64,000 nucleotides of DNA from Candidatus Halobonum tyrrellensis G22 (GCF_000495475.1 NZ_ASGZ01000005.1:1-64000); one strand, 5' to 3'. Positions 35,738 through 44,664 are shown, numbered from the stretch's first letter. Program-made: numbers and translations. The notes: generated by a model from the letters alone, not told the origin.

Positions 35738-36039
35738 GTAGCGAGCACCGGCGGATCACGCTTACCGAGGCCACGGATGGCCGCTGGACAGCGCACGACG
35801 AACGCGCGAACGTGACTGTCCACGGCGACACCCGTTCTGGAGCGCTTGACGCGCTCGATGAGGCGATCGAAGCCGCTGAGACGGACGACAACGACCCGCC
35901 CGCTGCGCCACTCTACGAGCTGGTCGGCCTCGTCGACGACGAGGAAGCCGACCGTGTTCGAGAACGATCCGAGCAGTTCCGTGCGGAGTTCGACGAGCGG
36001 GTTGACCAGACGCGCCGAGAGCTATCGGATCAGAACTGA
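35734..36039 (+). CDS. Antitoxin-like protein paired with VapC
   Basis: A 101-residue acidic protein. The first half is a small beta-sheet domain of HicB-like appearance (RRITLTEATDGRWTAHDERA, VTVHGDTRSGALDALDEAIE). The second half is a long charged helix (EADRVRERSEQFRAEFDERV) suited to wrapping a toxin. It ends one base before the PIN gene start. Antitoxin role is inferred from this position, which is standard for VapBC operons. Confidence 0.75.
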   Translation: MSSEHRRITLTEATDGRWTAHDERANVTVHGDTRSGALDALDEAIEAAETDDNDPPAAPLYELVGLVDDEEADRVRERSEQFRAEFDERVDQTRRELSDQN

Positions 36040-36420
36040 ATGCTGCTCGACTCGACGTTTCTGATCGATTTGTTGAATTGCGATACGGACGCAATCGATC
36101 GACTTGACGACCTCGCCGACGCAGCGACCCCGGTTTCGTTTTCGGTCCTGACCGCGTTCGAGGTCGGAGTCGGACTCAGTGGTGCGACCCAACGAGAGCG
36201 ATACGACCGAGTGACGGACGCGATGACGGTGATGCCGCTGACACACGCCGATGCGCAGCGGGCGACCGTGATTCAGCGAACACTCCAGTCACAGGGAGCA
36301 GCGATTGGCTCGATCGACGCGCTCATCGCCGGCACTGCACTCGAGCGTGATGAGGCGGTACTCACGCGGAACGTCGACGAATTCGAACGGGTTGCCGATC
36401 TCGTGGTCGAGTCATATTGA
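36040..36420 (+). CDS. vapC: VapC-family PIN-domain toxin (intact)
   Basis: A 126-residue PIN RNase. The conserved acidic residues are visible: MLLDSTFLIDLL (first Asp), FEVGVG (Glu), GSIDALIAGTAL (second Asp) and LTRNVDEFERV (third Asp). VapC toxins cut tRNA or rRNA when freed from their antitoxin. It starts directly after the antitoxin stop. Of the three PIN genes in this window it is the only one without a frameshift. Confidence 0.9.
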   Translation: MLLDSTFLIDLLNCDTDAIDRLDDLADAATPVSFSVLTAFEVGVGLSGATQRERYDRVTDAMTVMPLTHADAQRATVIQRTLQSQGAAIGSIDALIAGTALERDEAVLTRNVDEFERVADLVVESY

Positions 36421-36481
36421 CTGTGACCGAGTGAATACTCGACCCCAATAGCCTACTGTGAGGGGCGTATAGTAGCTGTCA

Positions 36482-36715
36482 ATGTCGAACTCTCGGACAC
36501 CCTTGAGTCCGGGACAGCGCGCTGTCCTCGAACACCTCGAAGCGCACGTCGGGAGTTACGGCGAGGGCTTTTCGTGGAAGGCCACAGTCAGGATCCTTGC
36601 TGAACACGATATCGAAGAGGCGGCCGCCCGTGATCAGATCGAGGCGCTTCTGCTCAAAGGGTATCTCTACGAGGTAGAGGAAAGTCTCCGAATCCCGCCT
36701 CGCCCTTACGAGTGA
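36482..36715 (+). CDS. Small winged-helix protein
   Basis: A 77-residue acidic protein with a helix-rich wHTH-like core (LSPGQRAVLEHLEAHVGSYG, ATVRILAEHDIEEAAARDQI, EALLLKGYLYEVE). It starts 61 bases after vapC and could belong to the same transcript. It resembles short haloarchaeal HTH proteins, but DNA binding is not proven. Convergent with the lipoprotein gene that follows. Confidence 0.65.
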   Translation: MSNSRTPLSPGQRAVLEHLEAHVGSYGEGFSWKATVRILAEHDIEEAAARDQIEALLLKGYLYEVEESLRIPPRPYE

Positions 36716-36722
36716 CCCACCA

Positions 36723-37604
36723 TCAACAGCTGATGATGCTATCGCCATCGACTCGTTGAATACTCTCGGCCGTGACGAGATACGTCGCTCTTGAGGCACC
36801 GTCGGCCTCTGTGGTTGCCGTCGAATACCAGTACGGGTGCGTCACACTCACTCGAACACCGTCAGCCGTTCGCTCCGAGACGGTCGCCTCGGTTTCGACA
36901 CCAGTGTACGATTCGAGCCCCCACGACTCGGTACAGGATGCTTCCTTCAGCTGAGTTCTGATGTAGACCTCTTCGGCGGCGAGAGCACGTTCAGTTGCTT
37001 CGTCATCCGAGACACTGGATGCGTCAGTCGATGAGGATGACTCACTGGTCTGATTGTCACCACTCCGAATCGGGTCGGGAAGCGACCGCAGTTCGGGCAT
37101 CGTCCCCGACCGCTCGAGTGATTGGATACGGGTGCCGTCGACGGTCACGACGAGCGTTTCCCAGTCACTCGGGACGTTCGCGCCGCCAGTGAGGTGGGTC
37201 CCAGACTGGCAAGTCGCGTCTGCACTGGACGACGTCGGCGACGTAGTAGTGGTAGACGCGCTGGTTGTAGCGAAGTCGAGAACGTATTCAGTCGAGTGGG
37301 AGTTCGAAAGTGACGGTGTGACTCCTCCGAGAGAGTCACAGAGGCGCGCGTCGAACGTCAGATCAGCTGACTCCCCGTCGCTTACGATGTGAACCCAGCC
37401 CGTTTCGGATTCCGACTCGTCGGTAAACGAGCCACTGCTTTTCGAGTAGGCGAGCCCGAGTTCATGATCGGGGTTGTCGGATGGGACACCTGTTCCAGAT
37501 GCGCCCCAGTCGGAGTGAACAGAACTGAGACACCCGGAAAGAGAACTCACGCCAGCGGTGGCACCCACCGTGAGCAGCCGACGGCGAGAGAGTGGAGGGC
37601 TCAT
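36723..37604 (-). CDS. Tat-exported lipoprotein
   Basis: A 293-residue surface lipoprotein. The N-terminus (MSPPLSRRRLLTVGATAGVS) is a twin-arginine signal ending in the lipobox LSGC. A beta-rich domain with two or three further Cys follows, then a Ser/Thr/Asp-rich linker (about residues 180-215) and a C-terminal helix-strand domain (EEVYIRTQLKEASCTESWGL). Anchored outside the membrane. No known binding family recognised. Start MSPP at 37604 rather than 37610. Confidence 0.78.
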   Translation of the reverse strand: MSPPLSRRRLLTVGATAGVSSLSGCLSSVHSDWGASGTGVPSDNPDHELGLAYSKSSGSFTDESESETGWVHIVSDGESADLTFDARLCDSLGGVTPSLSNSHSTEYVLDFATTSASTTTTSPTSSSADATCQSGTHLTGGANVPSDWETLVVTVDGTRIQSLERSGTMPELRSLPDPIRSGDNQTSESSSSTDASSVSDDEATERALAAEEVYIRTQLKEASCTESWGLESYTGVETEATVSERTADGVRVSVTHPYWYSTATTEADGASRATYLVTAESIQRVDGDSIISC

Positions 37605-37759
37605 ACGCACGGTGAAGCAATGACTCGGTAAGTACTTTCGGTGGAGCGCGCTCTGCCGATGGCAAGTCCTGTTCTCAATGACCTGTATTCACCTCCTACA
37701 AAATGATCGATAGACTAGGTCTGTGTTTGCTTCCGCTAGTTTCCCACAAGCCTTTTGAC

Positions 37760-37914
37760 CCGACTCGGACGGCGGCCGAAGCGCCACAAGTTCGGCTTCA
37801 AGGGTCTCGACACGCTCCTGCAATTCGTCGATAGTCGCCTCTCGCTGTTCGAGTTTCGCCGAGAGGACCGAGTTTCGTTCCTTCAGGTAGGCACGCTCGC
37901 GTCCATCTGACGTC
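37760..37914 (-). pseudogene. Partial duplicate of the coiled-coil gene at 39209-39574
   Basis: About 155 bases, close to 90% identical by eye to 39317-39467, encode the same coiled-coil core in the minus direction (LKERNSVLSAKLEQREATID). No start or stop of the parent gene is retained. It lies in an otherwise empty gap of about 340 bases (37605-37943). Confidence 0.7.
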
Positions 37915-37943
37915 CCGTCGAGTGTCGGTATCGGACCGAGCAG

Positions 37944-38741
37944 CTATGCCCTCAAAGTTGTATTCGCCACCCAGTCCGGTTTCTGAACGGTAGTACTTCC
38001 TACGTCGGACAGGGTGTACGTCTCCGTCATCCTCCGAGTGTGATAGTCGGCCCAGATAAATTCGTACTCATAGTGGCGGATGACACCGTCCTCGTCGAGT
38101 AGGAGGGTCGCTGAGAATTCCTCGAAGTACGAACTCGGGTTCCCGCCCCCCGCCCAGTTGGGCAGCGCGTCAACGCCGGTGGCTTCATAGCGCATCACCG
38201 GAACGCCTTGATACGTCTCAACGCCTTCGCGCTGGTAGGTGGCGTCGATCGCAGCGACCGCGAGCACGCTCAGACTTCCGCTGTCGTTGTTGAACCATCC
38301 ACGCCAGAGATACTGGTCGCCCGATTCATTGAGCACCGACCCGGGGGCGAGTGTCCTTACTGACGTGCGATTATCCGGAAACAGAAAGTACTCCGTACTT
38401 CCGTTCGAGTAAATGGTACTGTTCCCTGCGTAGCCGCTAGTGTGGACAAGGTACTGTGAGTCACTGGGTTCGACGAGAAATCGAGCCGTCACGTTCTGGT
38501 ACGTGAAGTTGTCCTCTGAACGAATCGGATCGCGTTGCTTCTGTGTTCTCTCGGTTACGAGCGTGAAACTCGTATTCCCCAGTTCGGTCGTGTGCCGATC
38601 GAACACCGACTGATCGATGTCGGACGCATTCGGAAATTCATCGGGGGACGGCTGGTTACCATCTGTGCCCGGAAGTCCGATACACCCCGCGAGGACCAGC
38701 AGGGCGACGACAGTCATTACTGAGAGCCGAAATGTCCGCAT
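37944..38741 (-). CDS. Haloarchaeal lipoprotein (DUF7537-like)
   Basis: A 265-residue surface lipoprotein. The signal peptide (RTFRLSVMTVVALLVLAGC) ends in a lipobox Cys. The mature part is beta-rich with Asn-x-Ser/Thr sites that may be glycosylated, motifs such as NVTARFLVEPSDSQYLVHTS and YQGVPVMRYEATG, and a late DEDGVIRHYEYEF. It resembles a haloarchaeal lipoprotein family of unknown function. The ATG at 38741 follows a poorly coding upstream extension. Confidence 0.8.
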   Translation of the reverse strand: MRTFRLSVMTVVALLVLAGCIGLPGTDGNQPSPDEFPNASDIDQSVFDRHTTELGNTSFTLVTERTQKQRDPIRSEDNFTYQNVTARFLVEPSDSQYLVHTSGYAGNSTIYSNGSTEYFLFPDNRTSVRTLAPGSVLNESGDQYLWRGWFNNDSGSLSVLAVAAIDATYQREGVETYQGVPVMRYEATGVDALPNWAGGGNPSSYFEEFSATLLLDEDGVIRHYEYEFIWADYHTRRMTETYTLSDVGSTTVQKPDWVANTTLRA

Positions 38742-38866
38742 AGTATGCTGTTCAATCAAACTATGGTTAAATGTGAGGGGTACCGTCTAGATAAGGGACG
38801 AGCAGGTCGAAGGGTTAGTTTCCTCTGCTACTCTCAAACCTGCTCAAAGAGACGTTAGACACTGCT

Positions 38867-39090
38867 ATGCTTGAATGTTGGCAGCATGGAGAGGGGCGTC
38901 ACCGTCCGCCTCCACGCTGCCGGTCTCCCGCTCAGAAAAACAGAAGCGATTCTGCATTTGGGGTAGAGCGCTCGTTTCAGGCGATCTTCCAGTGGGTTCA
39001 TCGGCTGGCTGACAGCGTTTCGGACCCGCCTTCGGCGAAGCTGAAGCGGGTCGCGGTCGATGAGACCGCTGTCAAAATCAATGGCGCTCA
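38867..39090 (+). pseudogene. 5' fragment of an IS6-family transposase
   Basis: Across one frameshift it reads LRKTEAIL, then GVERSFQAIFQWVHRLADSV and RVAVDETAVKING, which is the N-terminal HTH and first DDE Asp region of haloarchaeal IS6-type enzymes. Sequence after KING is unrelated, so the element is cut off abruptly at about 39088. Confidence 0.75.
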
Positions 39091-39208
39091 ATGGTCGAAC
39101 GCCAATTCAGGGGGTTAACTAGACAGTACCCCTCTGCTTTACCCACTATATTCGAGAGGTCTTCCATCTCGCCAGCAGAAATCTGTGTGACCCAGACGAG
39201 GAGGAAGG

Positions 39209-39574
39209 CTACGTATTATTGCCCACGATGCCCTTCAGCCGACTCCACACCGACTCCTCCGATTCGGATTCGTCACTCCCTGCCTGTTGAGTCGACTGCT
39301 TGCCTCCCGCCTCATCCGACTCGGACGGCGACCGAAGCGCCGCGAGTTCTGACTCCAGTGTCTCGACACGCTCCTGCAACTCGTCGATGGTGGCCTCTCG
39401 CTGTTCAAGTTTCGCCGAGAGGACCGAGTTTCGTTCCTTCAGGTAGGCACGCTCGCGTCCATCTGACGAGTCACCTGCCCCCGTTGTCTCGACTGACTCA
39501 CCTGCTATCTGTATCGTCTCCGTTGACCCACCTGCGTCGGCCTGTGTCGCCTTCGTTGACTCATCTGTATCCAT
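39209..39574 (-). CDS. Coiled-coil protein
   Basis: A 121-residue acidic protein: a disordered Thr/Asp/Gly-rich N-terminus, a coiled coil of about 45 residues (LKERNSVLSAKLEQREATID, ELQERVETLESELAALR) and a C-terminal SVWSRLKGIVGNNT. The ATG lies inside the end of the upstream gene, so it is the last gene of a coupled minus-strand set with the HBD-domain and conjugation-type genes. A partial copy lies at 37760. Function unknown. Confidence 0.65.
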   Translation of the reverse strand: MDTDESTKATQADAGGSTETIQIAGESVETTGAGDSSDGRERAYLKERNSVLSAKLEQREATIDELQERVETLESELAALRSPSESDEAGGKQSTQQAGSDESESEESVWSRLKGIVGNNT

Positions 39575-39976
39575 CCCCTCTCGTCTCGGCCGATAGACCA
39601 CTCGAGGCTGCCGTGAACTCGTCGGCGAAGTCGGAGTCATCCTGCACCGCTGTCCCCTCCCGCGTGGAAGGCTCGTAGAACTCGCTCGTGTTGTCGATGG
39701 CACGCTTGACCGTCCGTTCACCGTAGGTATCGCCGTTCGAGTGATGGACGTCGTCCCACTTGTCCCGATAGAGCCGCGACCGGCGGAACAGTTTGTCGAC
39801 CCGCATTGCGTCTCCCCCCGTCCAGAACGCGAGCAGACAACACAGCGCCATGTCGGCTTCCGACTGACTCGGGTAGCCACTGGTTCCGCCTCTCCACAGT
39901 CGGTCGAACTTCTCGCCGTTCCCGGCGTCTCGTGCCTTCGCAGTAGTTCCTCGTCTGAGAGGCTCACCTCCGTCAC
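39561..39976 (-). pseudogene. HBD-domain (phage/plasmid primase-associated) protein, frameshifted
   Basis: From GTG 39976 it reads VTEVSLSDEELL; restoring one base near 39930 continues ARDAGNGEKFDRLWRGG, SEADMALCCLLAFWTGGDAM, FRRSRLYRDKWDDVHH and TYGERTVKRAIDNTSEF. This is the small C-terminal domain found in haloarchaeal phage/plasmid polymerase-primase proteins, here stand-alone. GTGA overlap with the upstream gene and ATG overlap with the downstream gene show a compact operon. Likely a decayed plasmid replication or transfer gene. Confidence 0.65.
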
Positions 39977-40997
39977 GGACTCCTCCGGCAGTCCAACTGC
40001 CTCCAGCGGTACTGCGTGCGGCGGCCTGTCCAGAACTCCTCGATCAGCGTGGCGAGCCGGTCAGCGGAGACGGGTTCACAGTCGCGCGAGTCGAGGCCCC
40101 GGATCGCAGCTTGCACGTCATCGAGGCGCTGTTCGAGCGTCTCGCGCTGTTGTTGTTCGATCTCGGCGCCGAGAGTAGCGGGCTCTCGGCGCCGATGAAC
40201 GCAAGCAGACTGCCGACATAGGGAAGCGACTGGAGGTGGGACGTGGCGCCTCGTTCGGCCAACTGGACGTCACGAATGCTGACCGGCACGAGGATGTGGT
40301 ACTCCCGAAGGCTGGTTCCCCGCGCTCGAAACTCCGCCGGCAGACGGGTTTCGTACGTCTCGACGATGTCCCGAAGCGCGTCGCTCGCCTGGACGTCGGG
40401 GTCGTCGCGACGATCCCGATAGCTCTCGGTGATCCGCTCGGGGTCGATCGAACGGGCGCTGGCGTGAATCTGGATCGGAAAACCGAGCGTGTTCAGTGCG
40501 TTCCCGAGGGCGTTGGCCGCGCCGTCCCACTCGTCGTGGGTCGCGAGCGCCATGTTCGCCGGGTCGACACGAACGGCCGCAACGAACTGGCCGTCCTGTC
40601 GCTCCACTGCGTCGGCTTCGGGGACGAACCGAGCGATCTGCGTCAACGAATCGGGACGCTCGTTGGGGGCTGTGTCCACGGCGGAGCGGGTGGTCTCGCA
40701 GGTGGCGAATCGCGCGATGCGAGTGAGCCACCGATGCGGCGTCATGTGGTTCGGCGCGATGTACACGACCGCGCCGGCCACGAGGAAGATCACGATCGCT
40801 CCTGCGAGGCCGATGGTCGTCCCCCAGCGCCCGCCGAAGCGGGAGCTGAGTAGGACGACCAGCAGAGCGCTGAACATCGCAGGGATGAACAGTTTGAGGT
40901 CGTCGATACTGTAGTCGATATCGACGCCGACGATTTCGTCGGCGGCGCCGAACTCATCGAGTACCCGTCGGTGGGGATCGCGGCTTCTGTTGCTCAT
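39973..40997 (-). pseudogene. PrgI/VirB-type conjugation membrane protein, frameshifted
   Basis: From ATG 40997: a short cytosolic start, two helices (DLKLFIPAMFSALLVVLLSS, LAGAIVIFLVAGAVVYIAP) as in PrgI-like type IV secretion proteins, then a soluble domain resembling the N-terminal part of VirB4-type proteins (GFPIQIHASARSID, REYHILVPVSIRDVQLAERG). At about 40176 the frame shifts; the correct frame continues EIEQQQRETLEQRLDDVQAA to a TGA at 39973. One indel separates it from a full gene. Part of a conjugation remnant. Confidence 0.65.
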
Positions 40998-41011
40998 TGG
41001 TTGAATCGAAG

Positions 41012-41257
41012 TTAGCCGTTGTGCGGCCCTGTGTCGTCAGTATTCGCGGTTTTCTGATTCTGTTCGATCGGCGGCCAGTCGTCGTCGAGCGACCACACGC
41101 GGTCGATGACCGAGCGAATACTGTACATCGTGCGAGCACCCCACACTGTCCGCTGTTCGGCCAGCCGGCGACCGACGTACAGCGCACCGACGGGTGGAGC
41201 GCCGATCAGCGCGGACTCGAAGATAATCGGCGAGAGGAGCGAGACTGTGGTGAACAA
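41012..41257 (-). CDS. Small membrane protein upstream of the conjugation gene
   Basis: About 81 codons ending 14 bases before the PrgI-like start. The content is one or two helices (SLLSPIIFESALIGAPPVGA), then a helix YVGRRLAEQRTVWGARTMYS and a polar tail. No ATG is available; a TTG at 41257 is the best start, and it overlaps the divergent RPA-like gene, so the N-terminus may be truncated. The companion position fits a VirB2/VirB3-like part of a transfer apparatus, which is inference. Confidence 0.45.
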   Translation of the reverse strand: MFTTVSLLSPIIFESALIGAPPVGALYVGRRLAEQRTVWGARTMYSIRSVIDRVWSLDDDWPPIEQNQKTANTDDTGPHNG

Positions 41258-42095
41258 CGAGGATGCGGCAATCGACGAGGACGGATTCAAGGTCGTCGAC
41301 GAGCGGGTAGAGTTCCGGCCGACGGTGGAGATGGAAGTGCGGGCGAAGGTGGACGCCAACCACCCGGACGCGCGGGTTGATGATGACCCAGATCACATGG
41401 TCGGTAAGACCCTCGCACAGGAAGAGCGCATCCAAGCGCGGAACGACGAGTTGGAGCACATCAGTACCCAAGCGGAGTTGACGACCCAAGACGGTCGGCC
41501 GGGGCGGACGCGAGACGTGGTGACCGAGCAGAGCAAGAAGCAACAAGAGGAGTTCCAGAAGCGGCGCGCGGCCGTGGATCACTGGGCCGACCCCGAGCGG
41601 GACGACCCCCGAGAGCTGCTATCGCAAGAGCAGTTGGGCGAGGTCAACAGCGAGGCGATGCGGATGGATGAGAAGATCGAACAGTGGTCGCGGGCGGCGA
41701 TCAGTCGGCGGTTGGCACGGGCGGTCGTGAATGGAACGAGCATGATGAGTGCGGTTCTGCGCGTGTTCGAGCAGTTGCAGACGGCGCCGGGACGGGTCGT
41801 GCCGATTGGGGAGTTGGAAGGGTTGAGTCGACAGACAGTAAGCATCGAAGGAACGGTAACTCAGCTCTGGGATGCTAACTCACCAGCCATTCAACAAGTC
41901 GGGCTCATTGAGGACGAAAGCGGGAAAACGAAATTCACGATCTGGACCAAATCCCGTCAGTCTCTGGTCGAAGAGGACGAGCGTGTGTGGATGCATGGAG
42001 TGAAGCGGAGCTGGTACGAAGGACGGGTCTCCATAGCTGTCACAGGCTGGTCGACCCTGCACTTCCCCGAGCGCGGGCGCTGGTGGAACGAATAG
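41247..42095 (+). CDS. RPA-like OB-fold single-stranded-DNA-binding protein
   Basis: A 282-residue acidic protein. A long helical first half (EMEVRAKVDANHPDARVDDD, EQSKKQQEEFQKRRAAVDHW) leads to an OB fold in the last 90 residues (QTVSIEGTVTQLWDANSPAI, IEDESGKTKFTIWTKSRQSL, RVSIAVTGWSTLHF). This resembles haloarchaeal plasmid-borne replication-factor-A-like proteins that bind ssDNA. GTG starts at 41247 and 41250 are equally possible. It is divergent from the conjugation remnants. Confidence 0.82.
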   Translation: MVNNEDAAIDEDGFKVVDERVEFRPTVEMEVRAKVDANHPDARVDDDPDHMVGKTLAQEERIQARNDELEHISTQAELTTQDGRPGRTRDVVTEQSKKQQEEFQKRRAAVDHWADPERDDPRELLSQEQLGEVNSEAMRMDEKIEQWSRAAISRRLARAVVNGTSMMSAVLRVFEQLQTAPGRVVPIGELEGLSRQTVSIEGTVTQLWDANSPAIQQVGLIEDESGKTKFTIWTKSRQSLVEEDERVWMHGVKRSWYEGRVSIAVTGWSTLHFPERGRWWNE

Positions 42096-42309
42096 CCGGA
42101 CAGTATGAGTTTTCTTTTTGCTAGACGTCGGACCGACCCTGACCCCACCCTCCGCTCCGTGCTCGCGTCGCTGCGCGCGCAGTCACGACCTCCGTAGCTG
42201 GTACTCGTTGCTCCCTACACTAGATCACCAAACAAAGCGTTAGAGAGGTCGTTTATCTGCGCCTCGATGGCTGAGGCGCTCGAATCAATACGGGCGTCTT
42301 CGAGCTACG

Positions 42310-42527
42310 ATGACAACGGACGATGACTCCTACGTATGTGACCTCTGTGGGAAACGTTCGAGCGACCAAGCAAGCTAGGCGGCCACAAGCGCGGTCACCA
42401 GCTCACGGTCGGGCGTGAGGAGTTCCAAGCCGAACTCAGACGCCTCGCTGATGAGTTCGAAACGCCGACAGTGTCGATGATGAACGAGCAATTCACGCAG
42501 GCGGCAGTCGCGGCGGCGGCGGTGTGA
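42310..42527 (+). pseudogene. Single C2H2 zinc-finger protein, frameshifted
   Basis: ATG 42310 gives TTDDDSYVCDLCGK; with one extra A in the AAA run at about 42350 the frame continues FERPSKLGGHKRGHQLTVGR, forming C-x2-C-x12-H-x3-H. A helix (REEFQAELRRLADEFETP) and an Ala/Val tail follow to a stop at 42525-42527. Without the repair it ends after 23 codons. A short GTG frame overlapping this stop (42523-42612) may be another small gene. Confidence 0.6.
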
Positions 42528-42778
42528 CGGCGAACACGATTCGGAAGCATAGCAAGACGCTAGGGGAGGTGCGGATTACCGCTGATGACGCGAATCGTAG
42601 TGGCGATAGATGACAGTACAGAGGGCCGTCGATGCCAAAGGGAGAACGAAGCCCGAGCTACTTCTAATACCGCCCAATAGCTAACGACTTACGGTAGAGC
42701 GTGTGTCTACTGACGCCTACGCCACGACGATATAACGAATGAGTAACTCAATGTGAACTGGTCCAGGGAGGTGTCTCA

Positions 42779-43594
42779 TTACCTAACTTCTGAATCGGTA
42801 TTCTCTGGTACGTGTTCGAGTACACGTCCCACAACGGTTGCCGTTCGCTGAACGAAGTGTAGATTACCGTCCCGTCGAAACGGACATGTTCCACTCAAGT
42901 CGCGTTCTTCGTCTTTCCGTATCATCTCTCGTACGTCCATGGCTCGTTGTTCCGGTGTCTCTGCGTCACTAAGCCATGCTTCCATCTCCGGCACGAGCGT
43001 TCCCATTCGCACGTTCTCTACTTCGACCCCTTGTTTAGCGATCGCTTGCAGTAGCTCGCTGAGGGGGAGTGCCCGCACGTGAGAGGAGTCCCTGAGGCGT
43101 TCGAACTCGTTCTGGTAGTTCCCACGCTCAGAGTGTTCACTGACCACAAGGTCCCCTACGGCTATGGTCCCACCCGGACGGCAAACTCGTACCATCTGTT
43201 CGAGGACCTGTGCGGGGTCTTTGACGTGGTGGAGAGCGAGCCGACAGACGACAGTATCGAAAGAGTCGTCGGAGAATGGAAGCGATTCCGCGTCACCCTG
43301 TAGGAACGCAATATTCTCTATCTCCCGGTCACGCTTTCGATTGGCGGCGATAGCGAGTGGTGCATCGGTGAGGTCGAGTCCGACGACGTCCTTACACACG
43401 TCCGCGAAGCCGAATGCAACGTGTCCCGGCCCAGTCGCGACTTCCAGAACACGTGCATTTGGATCCACACCGGACATCCGCACCAGTCGGTCGATACGCT
43501 CCGAGTCCGTTAGTGAGGCGTTCGAGGCGTACGCTTCGGCTTGTCTCGTGAACGCCTCCTGTACTGTCTGCTTGTGATCCTCTGTACTGGGCAT
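42779..43594 (-). CDS. Class I SAM-dependent methyltransferase (UbiE-like)
   Basis: A 271-residue cytosolic enzyme. Motif I VLEVATGPGHVAFGF, motif II VVGLDLTDAPLAIA, and post-motif FLQGDAESLPFSDDSFDTVV with the LALHHVKDP block are typical of type-11 methyltransferases acting on small molecules. The C-terminal 90 residues (LRDSSHVRALPLSELLQAIA) resemble the UbiE/MenG tail, but the substrate cannot be read from sequence. The ATG at 43594 (MPSTEDHK) is chosen. Isolated from its neighbours by more than 150 bases each side. Confidence 0.88.
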   Translation of the reverse strand: MPSTEDHKQTVQEAFTRQAEAYASNASLTDSERIDRLVRMSGVDPNARVLEVATGPGHVAFGFADVCKDVVGLDLTDAPLAIAANRKRDREIENIAFLQGDAESLPFSDDSFDTVVCRLALHHVKDPAQVLEQMVRVCRPGGTIAVGDLVVSEHSERGNYQNEFERLRDSSHVRALPLSELLQAIAKQGVEVENVRMGTLVPEMEAWLSDAETPEQRAMDVREMIRKDEERDLSGTCPFRRDGNLHFVQRTATVVGRVLEHVPENTDSEVR

Positions 43595-43809
43595 ATGAAC
43601 CAACAACTGAGAGAGGGTTTTAGTGTGTCCCCTTAGCCCCTTTCACACCTGGCACGCGTCCCTCAGGCGGCCGTTCGATAGATGCTCTACTACTCTACCG
43701 ACACCACGTAACACAGAAACGAGGTCATCAGGTCTCGCTGTTCTGTCTATCGATCCTGGAGGGATAGGGGCGTGAAAGAGCGTCTCCCTCGATTTCTGGG
43801 TGAGATCAA

Positions 43810-44043
43810 ATGCCGACGAGAGCCATCTACGAGACGACGGTCGACGAGGACGTATATCCCGACTCAAACGCCAACCCCTGTCCCGAGTGCGGCGACCGAG
43901 TAACGACCAACGCCGTCGGAACAGTCTGTGACGACTGCGGGCTCGTGATCGACTCGGCCCCCGAGTGGCAGAACCAGAGCGCGGCCGACCGCGAGCAGTA
44001 TGGCCCACCTGCGGTGCGGGGGACGGTGAGCGCCGATGAGTAG
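43810..44043 (+). CDS. TFB-like zinc-ribbon protein
   Basis: A 77-residue protein with one zinc ribbon, CPECGDRVTTNAVGTVCDDC, identical in spacing to the N-terminal ribbon of archaeal TFB, followed by GLVIDSAPEWQ. The cyclin-like core of TFB is missing. It may modulate basal transcription or simply be a small structural ribbon. Its stop overlaps the ATG of the methylase by 8 bases. Confidence 0.7.
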   Translation: MPTRAIYETTVDEDVYPDSNANPCPECGDRVTTNAVGTVCDDCGLVIDSAPEWQNQSAADREQYGPPAVRGTVSADE

Positions 44044-44664
44044 CACGACCGGCGTCAACGTTGAGCCGATCCTCGATCCAGTAGAGGAGATCGAACGTCG
44101 TGGGTTCAGTCGCTACGACGTCTTCCGCGACTGGGTCGACCTCATGCTCGCGGCGCTCCAGCGCGACGACGACACCTACCTCGAGACGCTCGGTCGGTAC
44201 GACCGCGACGGTACTCACGACCGTGAGCGCGGTGAGCGTGTTCCCGACCTGTTCGCGAGTGCCTTCTCGGAACTCATGGCCGCGAGGACGAGACGGGGCG
44301 AGATGACGATCGCGGACCCCGCGTGTGGGTCGGGCGACTGCTCGTTCTTGCCGCTCGCCATCAGGACGCGCCGACGGTCTGCTTCGGGCAGGACACAGAC
44401 CTCGTCTGTGCGCAGATGGCCGCGCTCAACCTCTGCTTCTTCAACATCGACGGGGCGGTGGTCTGGGGCGATTCGCTCGCCATGACGAAGCGACGCGCGT
44501 GGAAGACGCGCGGGACGATGCTCGGTGGCGAGATAGCCGAGGTTGAGCCCGACGACCTGCCGTGGCCCGAGGCTGCGTTCGACAAGCCAACGAACGATGC
44601 GGAGCCGACAACCGTAGAGCATGATGCGATTGAACAGTCAGAATTGGGAGCGTGGGAGCAGTGA
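44036..44664 (+). pseudogene. N6-adenine DNA methylase, short and frameshifted
   Basis: ATG 44036 encodes about 100 residues ending in the SAM motif IADPACGSG. Restoring one base at about 44335 gives GSGRLLVLAARHQDAPTVCF, then CAQMAALNLCFFNIDGAVVWGD, the HsdM-type layout. The catalytic NPPY/DPPY motif is not present, so even repaired (about 208 residues) it seems truncated or specialised. Coupled to the zinc-ribbon gene upstream and, by a GTGA overlap, to the next remnant. Confidence 0.65.

Noticed and set aside
41037-41582. 181-residue minus-strand frame opposite the RPA-like gene
   Set aside because: Leu/Arg/His-rich antisense shadow; the plus-strand frame has the OB fold and correct bias.
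42523-42612. 29-codon GTG frame overlapping the zinc-finger stop
   Set aside because: The overlap is suggestive, but there is too little sequence to support a gene.
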